A stretch of DNA of 41,043 nucleotides from an uncultured Clostridia bacterium (GCA_944359935.1 CALVTD010000006.1:1-41043), one strand, 5' to 3'; counted from the stretch's first letter, positions 22,009-31,634 are shown. Notes: generated from the letters alone by a model not told the origin. Numbers and translations: made by a program.

Positions 22009-23160
22009 CTACCACTTTTCGCCAATTTTCTTTAACGCATCCAGATAGGTCATGGCTTTTAGGTCTTGACCGGTTACAACATCAATTTCTTTAACCACTA
22101 CTCCACTTTTGCTAACCAAAACTTTGCCCACACAATCGGCAGCCTTTACCGGCGCTTTAACAGCGCTAGGCAACTGATAGGTAACCTCATAATCGTTTTC
22201 CTCACCCTTTTTCACAAGAGCGGAATATTTTTCGGCCGCAAAAACCTCTGTGCTGTTAACTCTTCCCTTTGAAACACCAAGCGTTGTCAAAGCGTTTTCG
22301 GTTGAAACCAAGTCAACGTTTTCATAGTTTGCAAAACCATAGTTAAACAGGCTGGAACACTCGTTAAACCTTGTTTTGGAGTCTTTCGCCCCCACAATCA
22401 CGCTTATAAGCCTCATATCTCCACGCTTTGCAGTGGCTGCCAAACAGCAACCTGCCTCGTTCGTGGAGCCTGTTTTGCCGCCATCGCAACCTTCGTAATA
22501 TCTAACCAACCTGTTGGTGTTCACAAGCCCAGTTTTTCTGCCTGATGGATGAACCAAATCCTGCATCCAAATAGTGCTGTAATTGTGATAGATTTCATGT
22601 CCTGCCACTTCGCATAGCAAAATTGCACTGTCATATGCGGAAGAGAATTGTTCTGGGGCTGGCAAACCAGTGCAGTTGACATAGTTTGTGTCCTCCATGC
22701 CAAGTTCTTTTGCGCGTTTGTTCATGTTTTTAACAAACGCCTCTTCGCTGCCGCTTATGTGTTCTGCAAGTGCAACGCTGGCGTCATTGGCAGAAGCCAC
22801 AATCACACTTTTAAGCATATCTTCTACGCTGTATTCAACATACGGGTCGATAAACACCTGCGAACCACCCATGCCTGCTGCATTTTCGCTTGTGGTAAGC
22901 ATGTCGCTCAAATTCAAATTACCTGCTTCAATTTCCTCAACCGTTAAAAGAATTGTCATCATTTTAACCATGCTGGCAACTGGCACTTTGTCGTGCGAAT
23001 TTTTTTCAACCAAAACTTCTTTGCTGCCATAATCCATTAAAATTGCACTTTTGCTTGTGATGTCTTCTGCCGCTGTTGCATAAACCACATTTGGCATAAT
23101 ACCACAACATGTTGATAGTATTATAGCAGAAATGATACTAAATACAAAAAATCTTTTCAT
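22009..23160 (-). CDS. dacF: D-alanyl-D-alanine carboxypeptidase (DacF-type PBP)
   Basis: Secreted, membrane-associated penicillin-binding enzyme that trims the terminal D-Ala from peptidoglycan peptides. Seen: signal peptide at residues 1-29 (hydrophobic VFSIISAIILSTCCGI, possible cleavage after VVYA); catalytic SMVK (S63, K66), SAN (S123-N125) and KTG (K229-G231); a C-terminal beta domain and a short hydrophobic-poor tail. 384 residues, normal. ATG 23160 has GGAG eight bases upstream; a GTG two codons earlier is less likely. The spoIIM-like gene directly upstream matches the B. subtilis spoIIM-dacF neighbourhood and favours the sporulation type (DacF). Confidence 0.9.
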   Translation of the reverse strand: MKRFFVFSIISAIILSTCCGIMPNVVYATAAEDITSKSAILMDYGSKEVLVEKNSHDKVPVASMVKMMTILLTVEEIEAGNLNLSDMLTTSENAAGMGGSQVFIDPYVEYSVEDMLKSVIVASANDASVALAEHISGSEEAFVKNMNKRAKELGMEDTNYVNCTGLPAPEQFSSAYDSAILLCEVAGHEIYHNYSTIWMQDLVHPSGRKTGLVNTNRLVRYYEGCDGGKTGSTNEAGCCLAATAKRGDMRLISVIVGAKDSKTRFNECSSLFNYGFANYENVDLVSTENALTTLGVSKGRVNSTEVFAAEKYSALVKKGEENDYEVTYQLPSAVKAPVKAADCVGKVLVSKSGVVVKEIDVVTGQDLKAMTYLDALKKIGEKW

Positions 23161-23208
23161 ATTCACTCCTTTTTTAAAGATAGTGTTTTCTAAAAAGATT
23201 TTTTTATT

Positions 23209-23814
23209 CTATATAACTAAAATCACTTTTGAAGAAAATATCGCAAGCAGCAGCGTTTCAACTAAATTCAACAGCATAAGTACTAAAAGGAACAACAAAA
23301 ACATTTTTCCCCTTCCGCTTCCGCTGCTACCAAATTTCTTGCAATTTTGGCACGCTTTTGTTATGAACGCAAAATATAAAACAAAACATAGCAGCATGCA
23401 CAACTGGCACGGCAACACAATCAGCACTGCATCCAAAAGTCCAGACAGCCCAAAATTGGCGCATAGCACGCATATGTTAAACCCAAGCAGATACCCCCTA
23501 AACCCTATAATCAATACGGCAAGCGGAAACGTCCAAACAGTGAGAGAAAAAACAAATGTTACACTTAAAATCACTGTAATGGAAAACCCTCGCGAAAAGA
23601 AAGCACCAAACCCACTTTGAACGCCAGAAAAATCCAGAATATACTCATCCGCCGGGTAAAAATCAGGCGTGGACGCGCAAACAATTATGCCCGCAATAAA
23701 GCAAAGCAGCACAATTACTGCCGCAACAATAATCCTGCCCTTAGTTTGAGAGCACTGCGAAGCAAAACCAAGTTTAAACCTTGAAAAAAGCGATTTGGCT
23801 TTATATGATTGCAT
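23209..23814 (-). CDS. spoIIM: SpoIIM-like membrane protein
   Basis: 201 residues, five hydrophobic segments. SpoIIM is part of the mother-cell peptidoglycan-degrading machinery for engulfment. The family-like parts are FGAFFSRGFSITVILSVTFVFSLTVWTFPL and the block RGYLLGFNICVLCANFGLSGLLDAVLIVLPCQL, which follows the G-x-x-x-GF...G...VLP pattern of SpoIIM/DUF95. The position next to dacF supports the call; divergence is high, so another membrane protein of that superfamily remains possible. ATG 23814 has no ribosome site; a TAGATT box ends five bases upstream. Transcribed separately from ynbB, which ends in a terminator. Confidence 0.7.
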   Translation of the reverse strand: MQSYKAKSLFSRFKLGFASQCSQTKGRIIVAAVIVLLCFIAGIIVCASTPDFYPADEYILDFSGVQSGFGAFFSRGFSITVILSVTFVFSLTVWTFPLAVLIIGFRGYLLGFNICVLCANFGLSGLLDAVLIVLPCQLCMLLCFVLYFAFITKACQNCKKFGSSGSGRGKMFLLFLLVLMLLNLVETLLLAIFSSKVILVI

Positions 23815-23819
23815 ACCAT

Positions 23820-23848
23820 AATCTATTTTGCGTTCGACAAAAAAAGAA
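23820..23848 (-). promoter_or_regulatory. Possible promoter of the spoIIM-like gene
   Basis: Minus-strand TTCTTT (23843-23848), 17 bases, TAGATT (23820-23825), five bases to the ATG. The same TTCTT/TAGATT layout occurs before ylxY (40671-40699). The -35 lies in the 3' arm of the ynbB terminator. The matches to consensus are weak. Confidence 0.4.
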
Positions 23849-23866
23849 CCTTTTCGGCTCTTTTTT
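23839..23866 (-). terminator. Terminator of the miaB-mutS-mutL-miaA-ynbB operon
   Basis: Minus-strand stem GAGCC/GGTTC (23856-23860, 23846-23850; one G-T pair), extended by A/T pairs, loop GAAAA, then seven T's. It begins at the ynbB stop. Confidence 0.8.
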
Positions 23867-25067
23867 AAAACATATTATTAAGTTCTTCCGCCACCGCTTT
23901 GGCGTGTTCGTAAGTAAGCGCACCCTGAAAATACGCAATATATGGTGCCCTCACAGGCGAATCACAGGACATTTCAATTGACGCACCGCTCACAAATGTG
24001 CCAGCAGCCATAATCACCTGGTCGTCATAGCCAGGCATATCCCAAGGCATAGGTGTTACAAAAGAATCCACCGGCGAAAATTTTTGAATGGTTTGAACAA
24101 ATTTAATCAGCCCTTCTTCATTGCCAATCACAATGCTTCTAATTATGTCGCTTGTTGGCTGGTTTGTTGCAGGAAGAGTTTTATATCCCTTCTCTTCCAT
24201 CACCTTACCTATCAAAAGGCTGCCTTTAAGCGCCTGAGCAACGATGTGCGGCGCCATAAAAAGGCCTTGATAAAATATGCGATAGCCCATTTCAAAACTG
24301 CCAACCTCCATGCCAAGCGATGGGCATGTAAAGCGCTTAGCAATCAGGTCGATGGCTTTTGCTGTGCCAACAATATATCCACCTGTTGGCGCAAGTCCGC
24401 CACCGGCATTTTTGATTAACGAACCTATGATAACATCAGCGCCGTGCTGAGTTGGTTCGGTTTTTTCAACAAACTCGCCATAGCAGTTATCCACCACCAA
24501 AAAGCAATTTGGGCAAAGTTTTTTGACAAACTGGCATGCCTTTCCAATCGCCTCAACCGAAAGTGCCTTCCTTGCAGAATAGCCACGAGAACGCTGAATA
24601 AACACAACTTTTGGCTTTAACTTTTTAACTCGTTTTTGAATTTGTTCAAAATCAAAGTCATCTCCGCTGAGTTCAATTTTTTCGTATTTAACGCCAAAGT
24701 CTTGCAAACTGCCATTGCCCTTGCCAAGCAGAGTGTCTTGCAAGGTGTCGTATAAATCTCCTGTTATGGAAAGAAGCACATCGCCAGGCCTGAGCAAGCC
24801 AAACAATGCGGTGGAAATTGTGTGCGTGCCACATGTGAGCAGTGGGCTGACAATTCCCGCCTCAGCGCCAAAAACATCGGCATAAAGTTTGCAGAGAGTG
24901 TCTCTGCCCTTGTCGTCATATCCATATCCTGTTGTGCCCGCGAACATATTGGTGGAAACGCGGTTTTCCCTGAACGCCTCAATAACCTTTTTTTGGTTGA
25001 AAAAACTTACCTCGTCAATTTGGCTAAACTGTTCTTTCAACTGCTCTTCAATTTGTGCTATTGTCAT
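23865..25067 (-). CDS. ynbB: YnbB-type PLP-dependent enzyme (methionine gamma-lyase/aluminium-resistance family)
   Basis: Fold-type I pyridoxal-phosphate enzyme related to cystathionine/methionine gamma-lyases; its physiological substrate is not established. Seen: MFAGTTGYGYDDKGRDTLCKLYADVFGAE near the N-terminus, GTHTISTALFGLLRPGD, the PLP-pocket Asp region VVDNCYGEF (D193), and the Schiff-base Lys in GSLIKNAGGGLAPTGGY (K219). 400 residues, normal. ATG 25067 lies inside miaA (20 bp overlap), with GAGGG six bases upstream. Last gene of the mismatch-repair/tRNA-modification operon. Confidence 0.9.
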   Translation of the reverse strand: MTIAQIEEQLKEQFSQIDEVSFFNQKKVIEAFRENRVSTNMFAGTTGYGYDDKGRDTLCKLYADVFGAEAGIVSPLLTCGTHTISTALFGLLRPGDVLLSITGDLYDTLQDTLLGKGNGSLQDFGVKYEKIELSGDDFDFEQIQKRVKKLKPKVVFIQRSRGYSARKALSVEAIGKACQFVKKLCPNCFLVVDNCYGEFVEKTEPTQHGADVIIGSLIKNAGGGLAPTGGYIVGTAKAIDLIAKRFTCPSLGMEVGSFEMGYRIFYQGLFMAPHIVAQALKGSLLIGKVMEEKGYKTLPATNQPTSDIIRSIVIGNEEGLIKFVQTIQKFSPVDSFVTPMPWDMPGYDDQVIMAAGTFVSGASIEMSCDSPVRAPYIAYFQGALTYEHAKAVAEELNNMF

Positions 25068-25935
25068 ACCAATCCCTCACATACTCAATTATTTTTTGCT
25101 CTTCGCTCACATCAAAAAACGGAATTTTCATGCCTCGAATAAATGTCATCTGCCTTTTTGCATAGTTGCGCGTGTGCTGTTTTATCAAATCTATCATCTG
25201 CTGCTTTTGAATTTTACCGTCAAGAAACCACAGAACTTCTTTATAGCCTATGGCTTTCATGGATTGATTTTGCTCGGTCAAACCCTGCGCTTTTAAATCT
25301 GCAACTTCTTTTATTAGGCCTTGCTCAACCATTTCATCAACCCTGGCATTGATTTTTTCATACAACCTCTCGCGCGGCATTGTAAGCGCAAAGGCCAAGA
25401 AGTTTATGTTTGTGCCATGGCTTTTAGGCTGGCTGCCAAATTCAACAATTTCAAGCGCTCTAATCAATTTTTTCTTGTCGTTAACCTCAATTTGAGCCGC
25501 ACGCTCAGGTGCAACTTTTTGAAGCATTGCAAAAAGTTGGTTTTCATCCATAGCCCAAAGTTTTTCACGGAACTGGCTGTTTCTGCCGCTGCCACCAAAG
25601 TCATAACCCTCCAAAAGCGCTTTAACATACAGTCCTGTGCCGCCAACAACTATTGGAAGTTTGCCCTTTTGATTGATTTGTGCAATCAGTTTTTTTGTGA
25701 GTACAACAAACTCGAACACTGAAAATTCTTGGTCCGGCTGCAAAATGTCTATGGCATGATGAGCCACGCCCTGCATTTCATCTGTTGTTATTTTTGCCGA
25801 GCCGATGTTCAAACCTTTATAAACCTGCACACTGTCAGCCGAAATAATTTCGCCATTAAAAAGTTTGGCAAGTTTAATTGCAAACCCGCTTTTTCCAACG
25901 CCTGTTGGGCCTAAAACAAACAGCGCCCTTTCCAC
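25048..25935 (-). CDS. miaA: tRNA dimethylallyltransferase MiaA
   Basis: Transfers a dimethylallyl group to A37 of tRNAs reading UNN codons, the substrate that MiaB (same operon) then methylthiolates. Seen: P-loop GPTGVGKS (residues 9-16), ISADSVQVYKGLNIGSAK, VGGTGLYVKALLEG, and the C-terminal QHTRNYAKRQMTFIRG. 295 residues. The start is GTG 25935, immediately after the mutL stop, with no strong ribosome site, so it may depend on translational coupling. Confidence 0.97.
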   Translation of the reverse strand: MERALFVLGPTGVGKSGFAIKLAKLFNGEIISADSVQVYKGLNIGSAKITTDEMQGVAHHAIDILQPDQEFSVFEFVVLTKKLIAQINQKGKLPIVVGGTGLYVKALLEGYDFGGSGRNSQFREKLWAMDENQLFAMLQKVAPERAAQIEVNDKKKLIRALEIVEFGSQPKSHGTNINFLAFALTMPRERLYEKINARVDEMVEQGLIKEVADLKAQGLTEQNQSMKAIGYKEVLWFLDGKIQKQQMIDLIKQHTRNYAKRQMTFIRGMKIPFFDVSEEQKIIEYVRDWYDNSTN

Positions 25936-27855
25936 TTACACCACTCTTTTAAAAAGTTTTTCGAAGTCGCGCTTGGTCATTTCCAAAACGATTGGTCTGC
26001 CATGTGGGCAAAGCAAAACACCTTTGCGCATTTGGTCAATCAAAAATGCAATTTCGTCTTGGCTTATATGGTCGCCCGCCTTGATGGCATGCTTGCATGC
26101 ATATTGAGCAAGCCTCTCCTTCAAAATTTCACTTTTTGATTTTTGGAAGATGGCCTCATCTTTAAGCACACTTTCCACAAATGCATTTAAATCTATGCTG
26201 CTTAAAATAAGTGGCACAGCGGAAATTGCAATGCCACGCTGAGTTTCTTCCACATCAAAACCAAGGCTGTCAAGCGCCTCTTTGGTTTCCATAAACTTGA
26301 TTTTATCTTTACCCGAAAGTTCAACCTCGTATGCAACAAGCAGCGGTTGTTTCATCAGCGTACTGCTCTCCACTGCCTGGCAAAGTTTATCATAAAGCGT
26401 GCGCTCGTGTGCCGCATGTTGGTCTATAAAATAAGCCTTCTCGTCATATTCCACAACGATGTATGTGGCAAAAAGCACGCCCAATATTTTCATTTCGTCT
26501 TTAACAGACGCCGTCAAAAACTTAGGCTTTTCCTTGCCCTGCAAAATTTGCGCTGCATGTTCAGCCTGTGTCTGGTCGAAGAAGATTTTCCCGCCCGGTT
26601 TATTGATTGGAATTTCTTCTTCAATGGTGATGTTCATAAAATCAGGCAACTGCCTTTTAACTTTTTTGGTTTGAATTTCCACATCAATTTTTGGATATTC
26701 AATCTTTTCATCTGGGCGAATATCTCTGTAACTCTTTCCTTCCTTAATTGGAAGTGGCTCAATGTCAGCCACAGGCACATGAGTGAAGCCCTCATTATTT
26801 AACGGGTCTTTAAGTTCAGTTTCGGTAAACAAATTGTCGTCCATGCTTTTAACTTCAAAGTTAGCGATGTGGTTAGAGCGCATAAGCGCATCCTCAACAC
26901 TTCTTCTAACAAACCCAAAAATTTTATTAGGGTTTTCAAACTTCACTTCCTTTTTGGTTGGGTGAATGTTAACATCCACACTTTGAGGGTCAACTGTAAG
27001 CCCCAAAATATAAATTGGAAATCTGCCCTTCATCAAAAATGGTTCAAACGCGCCCTGCACAGCGGATGAAATAAGATAATTTTCCACAAACCTTCCATTA
27101 ACAAAAAGCGTTTGGTTGGTTCGGTTAACTTTTGAAAATTTTGGTGAAACAATAAAGCCAGTAAGTTTCATGCCGTCTTCTTCGCTGTCCACATTGATTA
27201 GGTTTTGATATACGTCTTTTCCATATATTGTATATATTATGTCAGACAACTGAGAAGATATTGTATTGTACACCTGTTTGCCATCCACTACATAAAGAAA
27301 ACTTATTTCTGGATGAGCAAGCATGAATTTTTCAACAAGGTGTGTTATTTCGCCCTCTTCAATTTTATCACGCCTTAAAAACTTAGCCCTGACAGGCGCG
27401 TTGTAAAACAGGTCGCTTGCCTCAATGGTTGTGCCTTCATTTCTGGCGATGTCATTAACCTCGCTAAACAGGCCGCCATCAATCCTTATGCTGTGCCCAA
27501 CCTCGTCATCCTTGGTTTTTGATGAGGCATAAATATGGCAAACTGACGCAATGCTTGCAAGCGCCTCGCCTCTAAAACCCAAGGTTTTAATGGTGTCAAG
27601 GTCTTCAATCTTTGCGATTTTGCTTGTGGCATGCGGCATAAAGGCATTGTGCAAATCTTCTTTCATAATGCCCGAGCCGTTATCGGAAACCACGATTTTC
27701 TTCTTTCCGCCGCATTCAATTTCAATGCTTATAACAGTGGCTTTGGCATCTATGCTGTTTTCCACAAGTTCCTTGACAATGGAGGCTGGCTTTTCCACCA
27801 CCTCTCCTGCCGCAATTCTGTTAAAAACCATGCTGTCAAGAAGTTTTATTTTCAT
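25936..27855 (-). CDS. mutL: DNA mismatch repair protein MutL
   Basis: GHKL-type ATPase that couples MutS recognition to strand incision. Seen: FNRIAAGEVVEKPASIVKELVENSIDA, DNGSGI and TLGFRGEALASI at the N-terminus; a variable linker (about residues 330-440); and a C-terminal endonuclease domain with DQHAAHERTLYD, ACKHAIKAGD and CPHGRP. The last position of the DQHA(x)2E(x)4E motif is Asp instead of Glu, a conservative change. 639 residues. The ATG overlaps the mutS stop as ATGA, with AAGGAGG upstream. Confidence 0.97.
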   Translation of the reverse strand: MKIKLLDSMVFNRIAAGEVVEKPASIVKELVENSIDAKATVISIEIECGGKKKIVVSDNGSGIMKEDLHNAFMPHATSKIAKIEDLDTIKTLGFRGEALASIASVCHIYASSKTKDDEVGHSIRIDGGLFSEVNDIARNEGTTIEASDLFYNAPVRAKFLRRDKIEEGEITHLVEKFMLAHPEISFLYVVDGKQVYNTISSQLSDIIYTIYGKDVYQNLINVDSEEDGMKLTGFIVSPKFSKVNRTNQTLFVNGRFVENYLISSAVQGAFEPFLMKGRFPIYILGLTVDPQSVDVNIHPTKKEVKFENPNKIFGFVRRSVEDALMRSNHIANFEVKSMDDNLFTETELKDPLNNEGFTHVPVADIEPLPIKEGKSYRDIRPDEKIEYPKIDVEIQTKKVKRQLPDFMNITIEEEIPINKPGGKIFFDQTQAEHAAQILQGKEKPKFLTASVKDEMKILGVLFATYIVVEYDEKAYFIDQHAAHERTLYDKLCQAVESSTLMKQPLLVAYEVELSGKDKIKFMETKEALDSLGFDVEETQRGIAISAVPLILSSIDLNAFVESVLKDEAIFQKSKSEILKERLAQYACKHAIKAGDHISQDEIAFLIDQMRKGVLLCPHGRPIVLEMTKRDFEKLFKRVV

Positions 27856-30449
27856 TTTTCCTCCTTAGCCTTATTTGCAAGGTCTGCAATAAGTTCTAAT
27901 GCCGCCATAGGTGAAAGCCTGTTAGGGTCAACATCTTTAATGATGCCATAAATTTGTTTCATAACTTTGCTTTCGTCGCCTTTGGCTGCTGGCTGCTGTT
28001 CAAGAAGTTTTATATCCAATGATTGATTAAAGTTTTCAAGTTGTTTCAAAATCTGTCTAGCCCTTGAAAGAATGGTGTTTGGCAGCCCTGCGAGCCTTGC
28101 AACTTCAATACCAAAACTCTTGTTCGCGCCGCCTCGCGCAATTTTTCGCAAGAACACAACCTGTTCGTCAAGTTCCTTAACCAAAATTTTGTAATTCTTA
28201 ACGCCTTCAAGTTCACCTTCCAAAGCGGTGAGTTCATGATAATGCGTTGCAAATAAGGTTTTTGCTGGCAGATTTTTGGATAAGTGCTCAACAACCGCCC
28301 ATGCAATGCTGAGGCCGTCAAAAGTTGCCGTTCCCCTGCCAATTTCATCCAAAACAATCAAACTTTTAGGTGTGGCATTGGCTAAAATGGTTGCAACCTC
28401 GCTCATCTCAACCATAAATGTGCTTTGGCCAAACGCCAAATCGTCGCTTGCGCCAACCCTGGTGAAAATGCGGTCTGTGATTGCAATTTTGGCCTCTTTG
28501 GCTGGCACAAAACTGCCTATATGCGCCATGAAAGTGATAAGCGCAACCTGCCTCATATACGTGCTTTTGCCTGCCATGTTCGGGCCGGTGATAATCATAA
28601 TTCGGTCATCTGGCGCGCTAAGGAAGGTGTCATTCGCGATGAAAGAACCATCCTTCAAGAAATATTCCACAACAGGATGTCTGCCGCCGATGATGGAGAT
28701 TTCCTGCACATCAGCAGAGATTGTTGGACGCACGAAATTTAAATTTCTGGCAACTGTGGCAAGTGAAGTCAATGCGTCCACATCGCTTATTGCGTCAGCC
28801 GTTGCCATAAGGTCTGCAACCATGGTTTGAAGATGATTTTTAAGTTGGTCGTAGATTATGGCTTCCAATTTAATTGCTTTTTCATCTGCGCCAACAATTT
28901 TGTTTTCAAGCAGTTTTAAATCGTCAGTAACATATCTTTCGTTGTTGGCAACAGTCTGTTTGCGCCTGTAATTTAAAGGAATTCTGTCGCTTTCCTTTTT
29001 GTTGACCTCAATGTAATAGCCGTAAACTTTGTTAGAAACAATTTTCAGGCTTTTGATGCCAGTTTTTTCACGCTCTTCCTCTTCAATCTGTTTAATCCAT
29101 TTTTCGGCGTCATGTTTGATGTTGCGCAGACTGTCGAGTTCAGCATTAAACCCTTTTTTGATGTATCCCCCATCCTTCAACAGTCTGGTGGCGCTTGGGT
29201 CGATTGCGCTGTCCAAAAGTTGACATAGGTTTTCAAAACTGTTGATTGCAAAGTTGAGGTTTTCAAACACTGCAAGTTGCCCCAAAACTTGTTTAAACTC
29301 TGGCAGCACCTTCAAAGACCTGGAAAGCGAAAGCAGTTCATTAGGCAGAATGTTGCCATATGCAATCTTGCCCGCAAGCCTTTCAATATCTGCAATGTTT
29401 GAAAGCAGCGAAGTCAGGCTGTCTCTTACAACAACATTTTTATACAACTGCTCAACCATATCCAGCCTTTGATTGATTTTTTGAGATGATTGAAGCGGAT
29501 GGTCAAACATATATCTAAACTTTCTAGCGCCCATGCTTGTTTTTGTTTTATCTAGCAGCCACAAAAGCGAGCCGTGCTTTTTGCGCTCTCGAATGGTTTC
29601 CACAAGTTCAAGATTGCGCCTTGCGGTTGCGTCAAGTTGCATATAGTCGCTGCTTCGAACAAGTTTAAGCGTTTTGATGCTTTTAATCTGCCTTTTCTGG
29701 GTTTCATTAAGGTATTCAATCAGCGCGCCTGAACTGATTACTGCCGCCTTTTTATCTTCAAGTTCATAAACTTTAAGGTAATTATCCATAAACTGGCGCT
29801 TTAAATTTCCATCACACCTTTCATATCTAAACGCCCAGTCATAATAGCGCTCTACTTTTGGGAAAGCACCAAGTTTTGTTACAGATAAATTTTCATATAA
29901 AAGTGCTGCCTCGTCATTTGCAATCACTTCACTTGGCGAAATGCGGCAAATCACGTCAGCAAAAAGTTGAGCCAAATCTTCGCCCTCTTTAAACTCCACC
30001 TCAAATAAACCTGTGGTGATGTCGGCGTAACTAAGCCCAAGGCTGCCAGCGTTTTTATATGCGCAAAGAATGTAGTTATTTTTTGTGTTGTCAAGCATCA
30101 ACTCTTCGGTAATAGTTCCCGGAGTGATAACCCTCACAACCTCTCTTTCCACCATCTTGCCGCTTTTTGGCTCTGTCATCTGCTCGCAAATTGCAACTTT
30201 ATAGTTTTGAGCCAGCAGTTTTTGAAGATAGGCATTACAGGCGTGATATGGCACTCCGCACATTGGATTGCCTGCGCGTTGCGTCAAAGTTAAATCCAAC
30301 ACCCTGCTCACTTCAATGGCATCATCAAAAAACATCTCGTAAAAATCACCCAGCCTAAAAAACAAAATAGCGTCTGGATAATTTGCCTTGATTGCCTTAT
30401 ATTGTCTAACCATAGGGGTTTCTTCTTGGTCTTTTTTCTTTTCAGCCAT
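27852..30449 (-). CDS. mutS: DNA mismatch repair protein MutS
   Basis: Mismatch-recognising ATPase. Seen: the mismatch-contact motif GDFYEMF at residues 34-40, the connector and lever domains, Walker A TGPNMAGKSTYMRQ at about residue 620, Walker B VLDEIGRGTATFDGLSIAW, and ATHYHEL. 865 residues, normal for MutS1. It overlaps the end of miaB by 8 bp; GAGG lies upstream of ATG 30449. Confidence 0.98.
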   Translation of the reverse strand: MAEKKKDQEETPMVRQYKAIKANYPDAILFFRLGDFYEMFFDDAIEVSRVLDLTLTQRAGNPMCGVPYHACNAYLQKLLAQNYKVAICEQMTEPKSGKMVEREVVRVITPGTITEELMLDNTKNNYILCAYKNAGSLGLSYADITTGLFEVEFKEGEDLAQLFADVICRISPSEVIANDEAALLYENLSVTKLGAFPKVERYYDWAFRYERCDGNLKRQFMDNYLKVYELEDKKAAVISSGALIEYLNETQKRQIKSIKTLKLVRSSDYMQLDATARRNLELVETIRERKKHGSLLWLLDKTKTSMGARKFRYMFDHPLQSSQKINQRLDMVEQLYKNVVVRDSLTSLLSNIADIERLAGKIAYGNILPNELLSLSRSLKVLPEFKQVLGQLAVFENLNFAINSFENLCQLLDSAIDPSATRLLKDGGYIKKGFNAELDSLRNIKHDAEKWIKQIEEEEREKTGIKSLKIVSNKVYGYYIEVNKKESDRIPLNYRRKQTVANNERYVTDDLKLLENKIVGADEKAIKLEAIIYDQLKNHLQTMVADLMATADAISDVDALTSLATVARNLNFVRPTISADVQEISIIGGRHPVVEYFLKDGSFIANDTFLSAPDDRIMIITGPNMAGKSTYMRQVALITFMAHIGSFVPAKEAKIAITDRIFTRVGASDDLAFGQSTFMVEMSEVATILANATPKSLIVLDEIGRGTATFDGLSIAWAVVEHLSKNLPAKTLFATHYHELTALEGELEGVKNYKILVKELDEQVVFLRKIARGGANKSFGIEVARLAGLPNTILSRARQILKQLENFNQSLDIKLLEQQPAAKGDESKVMKQIYGIIKDVDPNRLSPMAALELIADLANKAKEEK

Positions 30450-31566
30450 GTTTTGCCTCTTTTTGAATTTGTTTTTCTAAGTTAAGCAGCCTGTTCACGC
30501 GCTCATGCTTAATTTCGTCTGCAACCTGTCCATCCATTTTGGCAGCAACTGTTCCCTCTCGCGGTGAATACATAAACGCAAAAATGGAAGCAAACTTAAC
30601 CTGCCTCACCAAATCCAAAGTGTCCAAAAATTCCTCTTCTGTTTCGGTTGGAAAGCCCACAATAAAATCGCTGGTGAGAACTATGTTTGGAACAAGCGCT
30701 TTAATTTTTTGGATGATTTGCAAATACTTTTCGTGGGTGTAATTGCGGTTCATAAGTTTTAAAATTCTGTTGTTTCCACTCTGTGCAGGCAAATGCAAAC
30801 TTTTAATCATTTTTGGGTTGTATGCTATCTCTTCAATCAGTTCGTCTGTGATGTCTTTTGGATGCGATGTCATAAAGGTTATTTGAAAATCCCCTTCAAT
30901 TTTGCTTATCTCTTTTAACAGTTGTGTAAAAGTCATTTGCGGCTGCAAATCCTTGCCGTATGAATTCACATTTTGGCCAAGCAAGGTGATTTTTTTATAT
31001 TTGCCCTCGCTTACAATTTGCCTAATTTCGTTTAAAATGTTTTCTGGCTTTCGTGATTTTTCTCTACCACGCACATATGGCACGATGCAATATGTGCAAA
31101 AGTTGTTGCAGCCCTGCATGATGTTAACCCAAGCGTTGTCGCCGCTGGTGCGGTTATAGCCCTGAGTTTCGTCAAGTTCGCCCTCTTGCCACTGCTCAAA
31201 AACTCTTTTGTTTTTCGCTTCTTCTATGTAAGTGCCAAGGTTTGCCAAGTTGAAAGTTCCAATCACAATGTCAACAAACGGAAAAGTTTTTTTGATGTAC
31301 TCCGCCGTGCTCTGCTTTTGCGTAGCACATCCACAAACCGCAATCAGCAAATTTGGGTTTGCCTTTTTTTGCCTTTTCAGCGCGCCCACATTGCCCAAAA
31401 ATCTGTCCTCTGCGCCCTCTCTAATCGCACATGTGTTAAACACAATTATGTCTGCCTTTTCCCTGTCAGGTGTGAAAGAATAACCCTTGTTTTCAAGGAT
31501 ATACGCAATTTTTTCGCTTTCGTGAACATTCATTTGGCAACCAAATGTAACAATGTGATATAGCAT
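30442..31566 (-). CDS. miaB: tRNA-2-methylthio-N6-dimethylallyladenosine synthase MiaB
   Basis: Radical-SAM methylthiotransferase that modifies i6A37 made by MiaA. Seen: the N-terminal UPF0004 domain YHIVTFGCQMNVHESEK with further cluster cysteines (FNTCAIREGA, VCGCATQ), the radical-SAM CNNFCTYCIVPYVRG, and SDFIVGFPTETEEEF. 374 residues, shorter than the usual 430-450: it stops near EKQIQKEAKHG, so the C-terminal TRAM domain is missing. ATG 31566 follows TATAAT by six bases with no ribosome site (leaderless); an ATG five codons earlier falls at the -10 box. First gene of a five-gene operon. Confidence 0.94.
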   Translation of the reverse strand: MLYHIVTFGCQMNVHESEKIAYILENKGYSFTPDREKADIIVFNTCAIREGAEDRFLGNVGALKRQKKANPNLLIAVCGCATQKQSTAEYIKKTFPFVDIVIGTFNLANLGTYIEEAKNKRVFEQWQEGELDETQGYNRTSGDNAWVNIMQGCNNFCTYCIVPYVRGREKSRKPENILNEIRQIVSEGKYKKITLLGQNVNSYGKDLQPQMTFTQLLKEISKIEGDFQITFMTSHPKDITDELIEEIAYNPKMIKSLHLPAQSGNNRILKLMNRNYTHEKYLQIIQKIKALVPNIVLTSDFIVGFPTETEEEFLDTLDLVRQVKFASIFAFMYSPREGTVAAKMDGQVADEIKHERVNRLLNLEKQIQKEAKHG

Positions 31567-31572
31567 AGTGAT

Positions 31573-31601
31573 ATTATACAAGATTTTAAAAAGTTTTGCA
31601 A
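31573..31601 (-). promoter_or_regulatory. Promoter predicting a leaderless mRNA for miaB
   Basis: On the minus strand TTGCAA (31596-31601), 17 bases, perfect TATAAT (31573-31578), six bases to ATG 31566. It lies in the 68-bp divergent space shared with the penicillin-binding protein gene. Confidence 0.85.
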
Positions 31602-31634
31602 ATATTTTGCTTTTAAAGAGCCATATTAAGAAAT

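Noticed and set aside
26390..26460. Loss of MutL endonuclease activity through E-to-D in the DQHA(x)2E(x)4E motif
   Set aside because: The change is conservative and the other motifs (ACKHAIKAG, CPHGRP) are intact, so activity is likely kept.
31596..31634. Shared TTGCAA as a divergent -35 for the PBP gene
   Set aside because: TTGCAA is palindromic, but no acceptable -10 lies 16-18 bases downstream on the plus strand.
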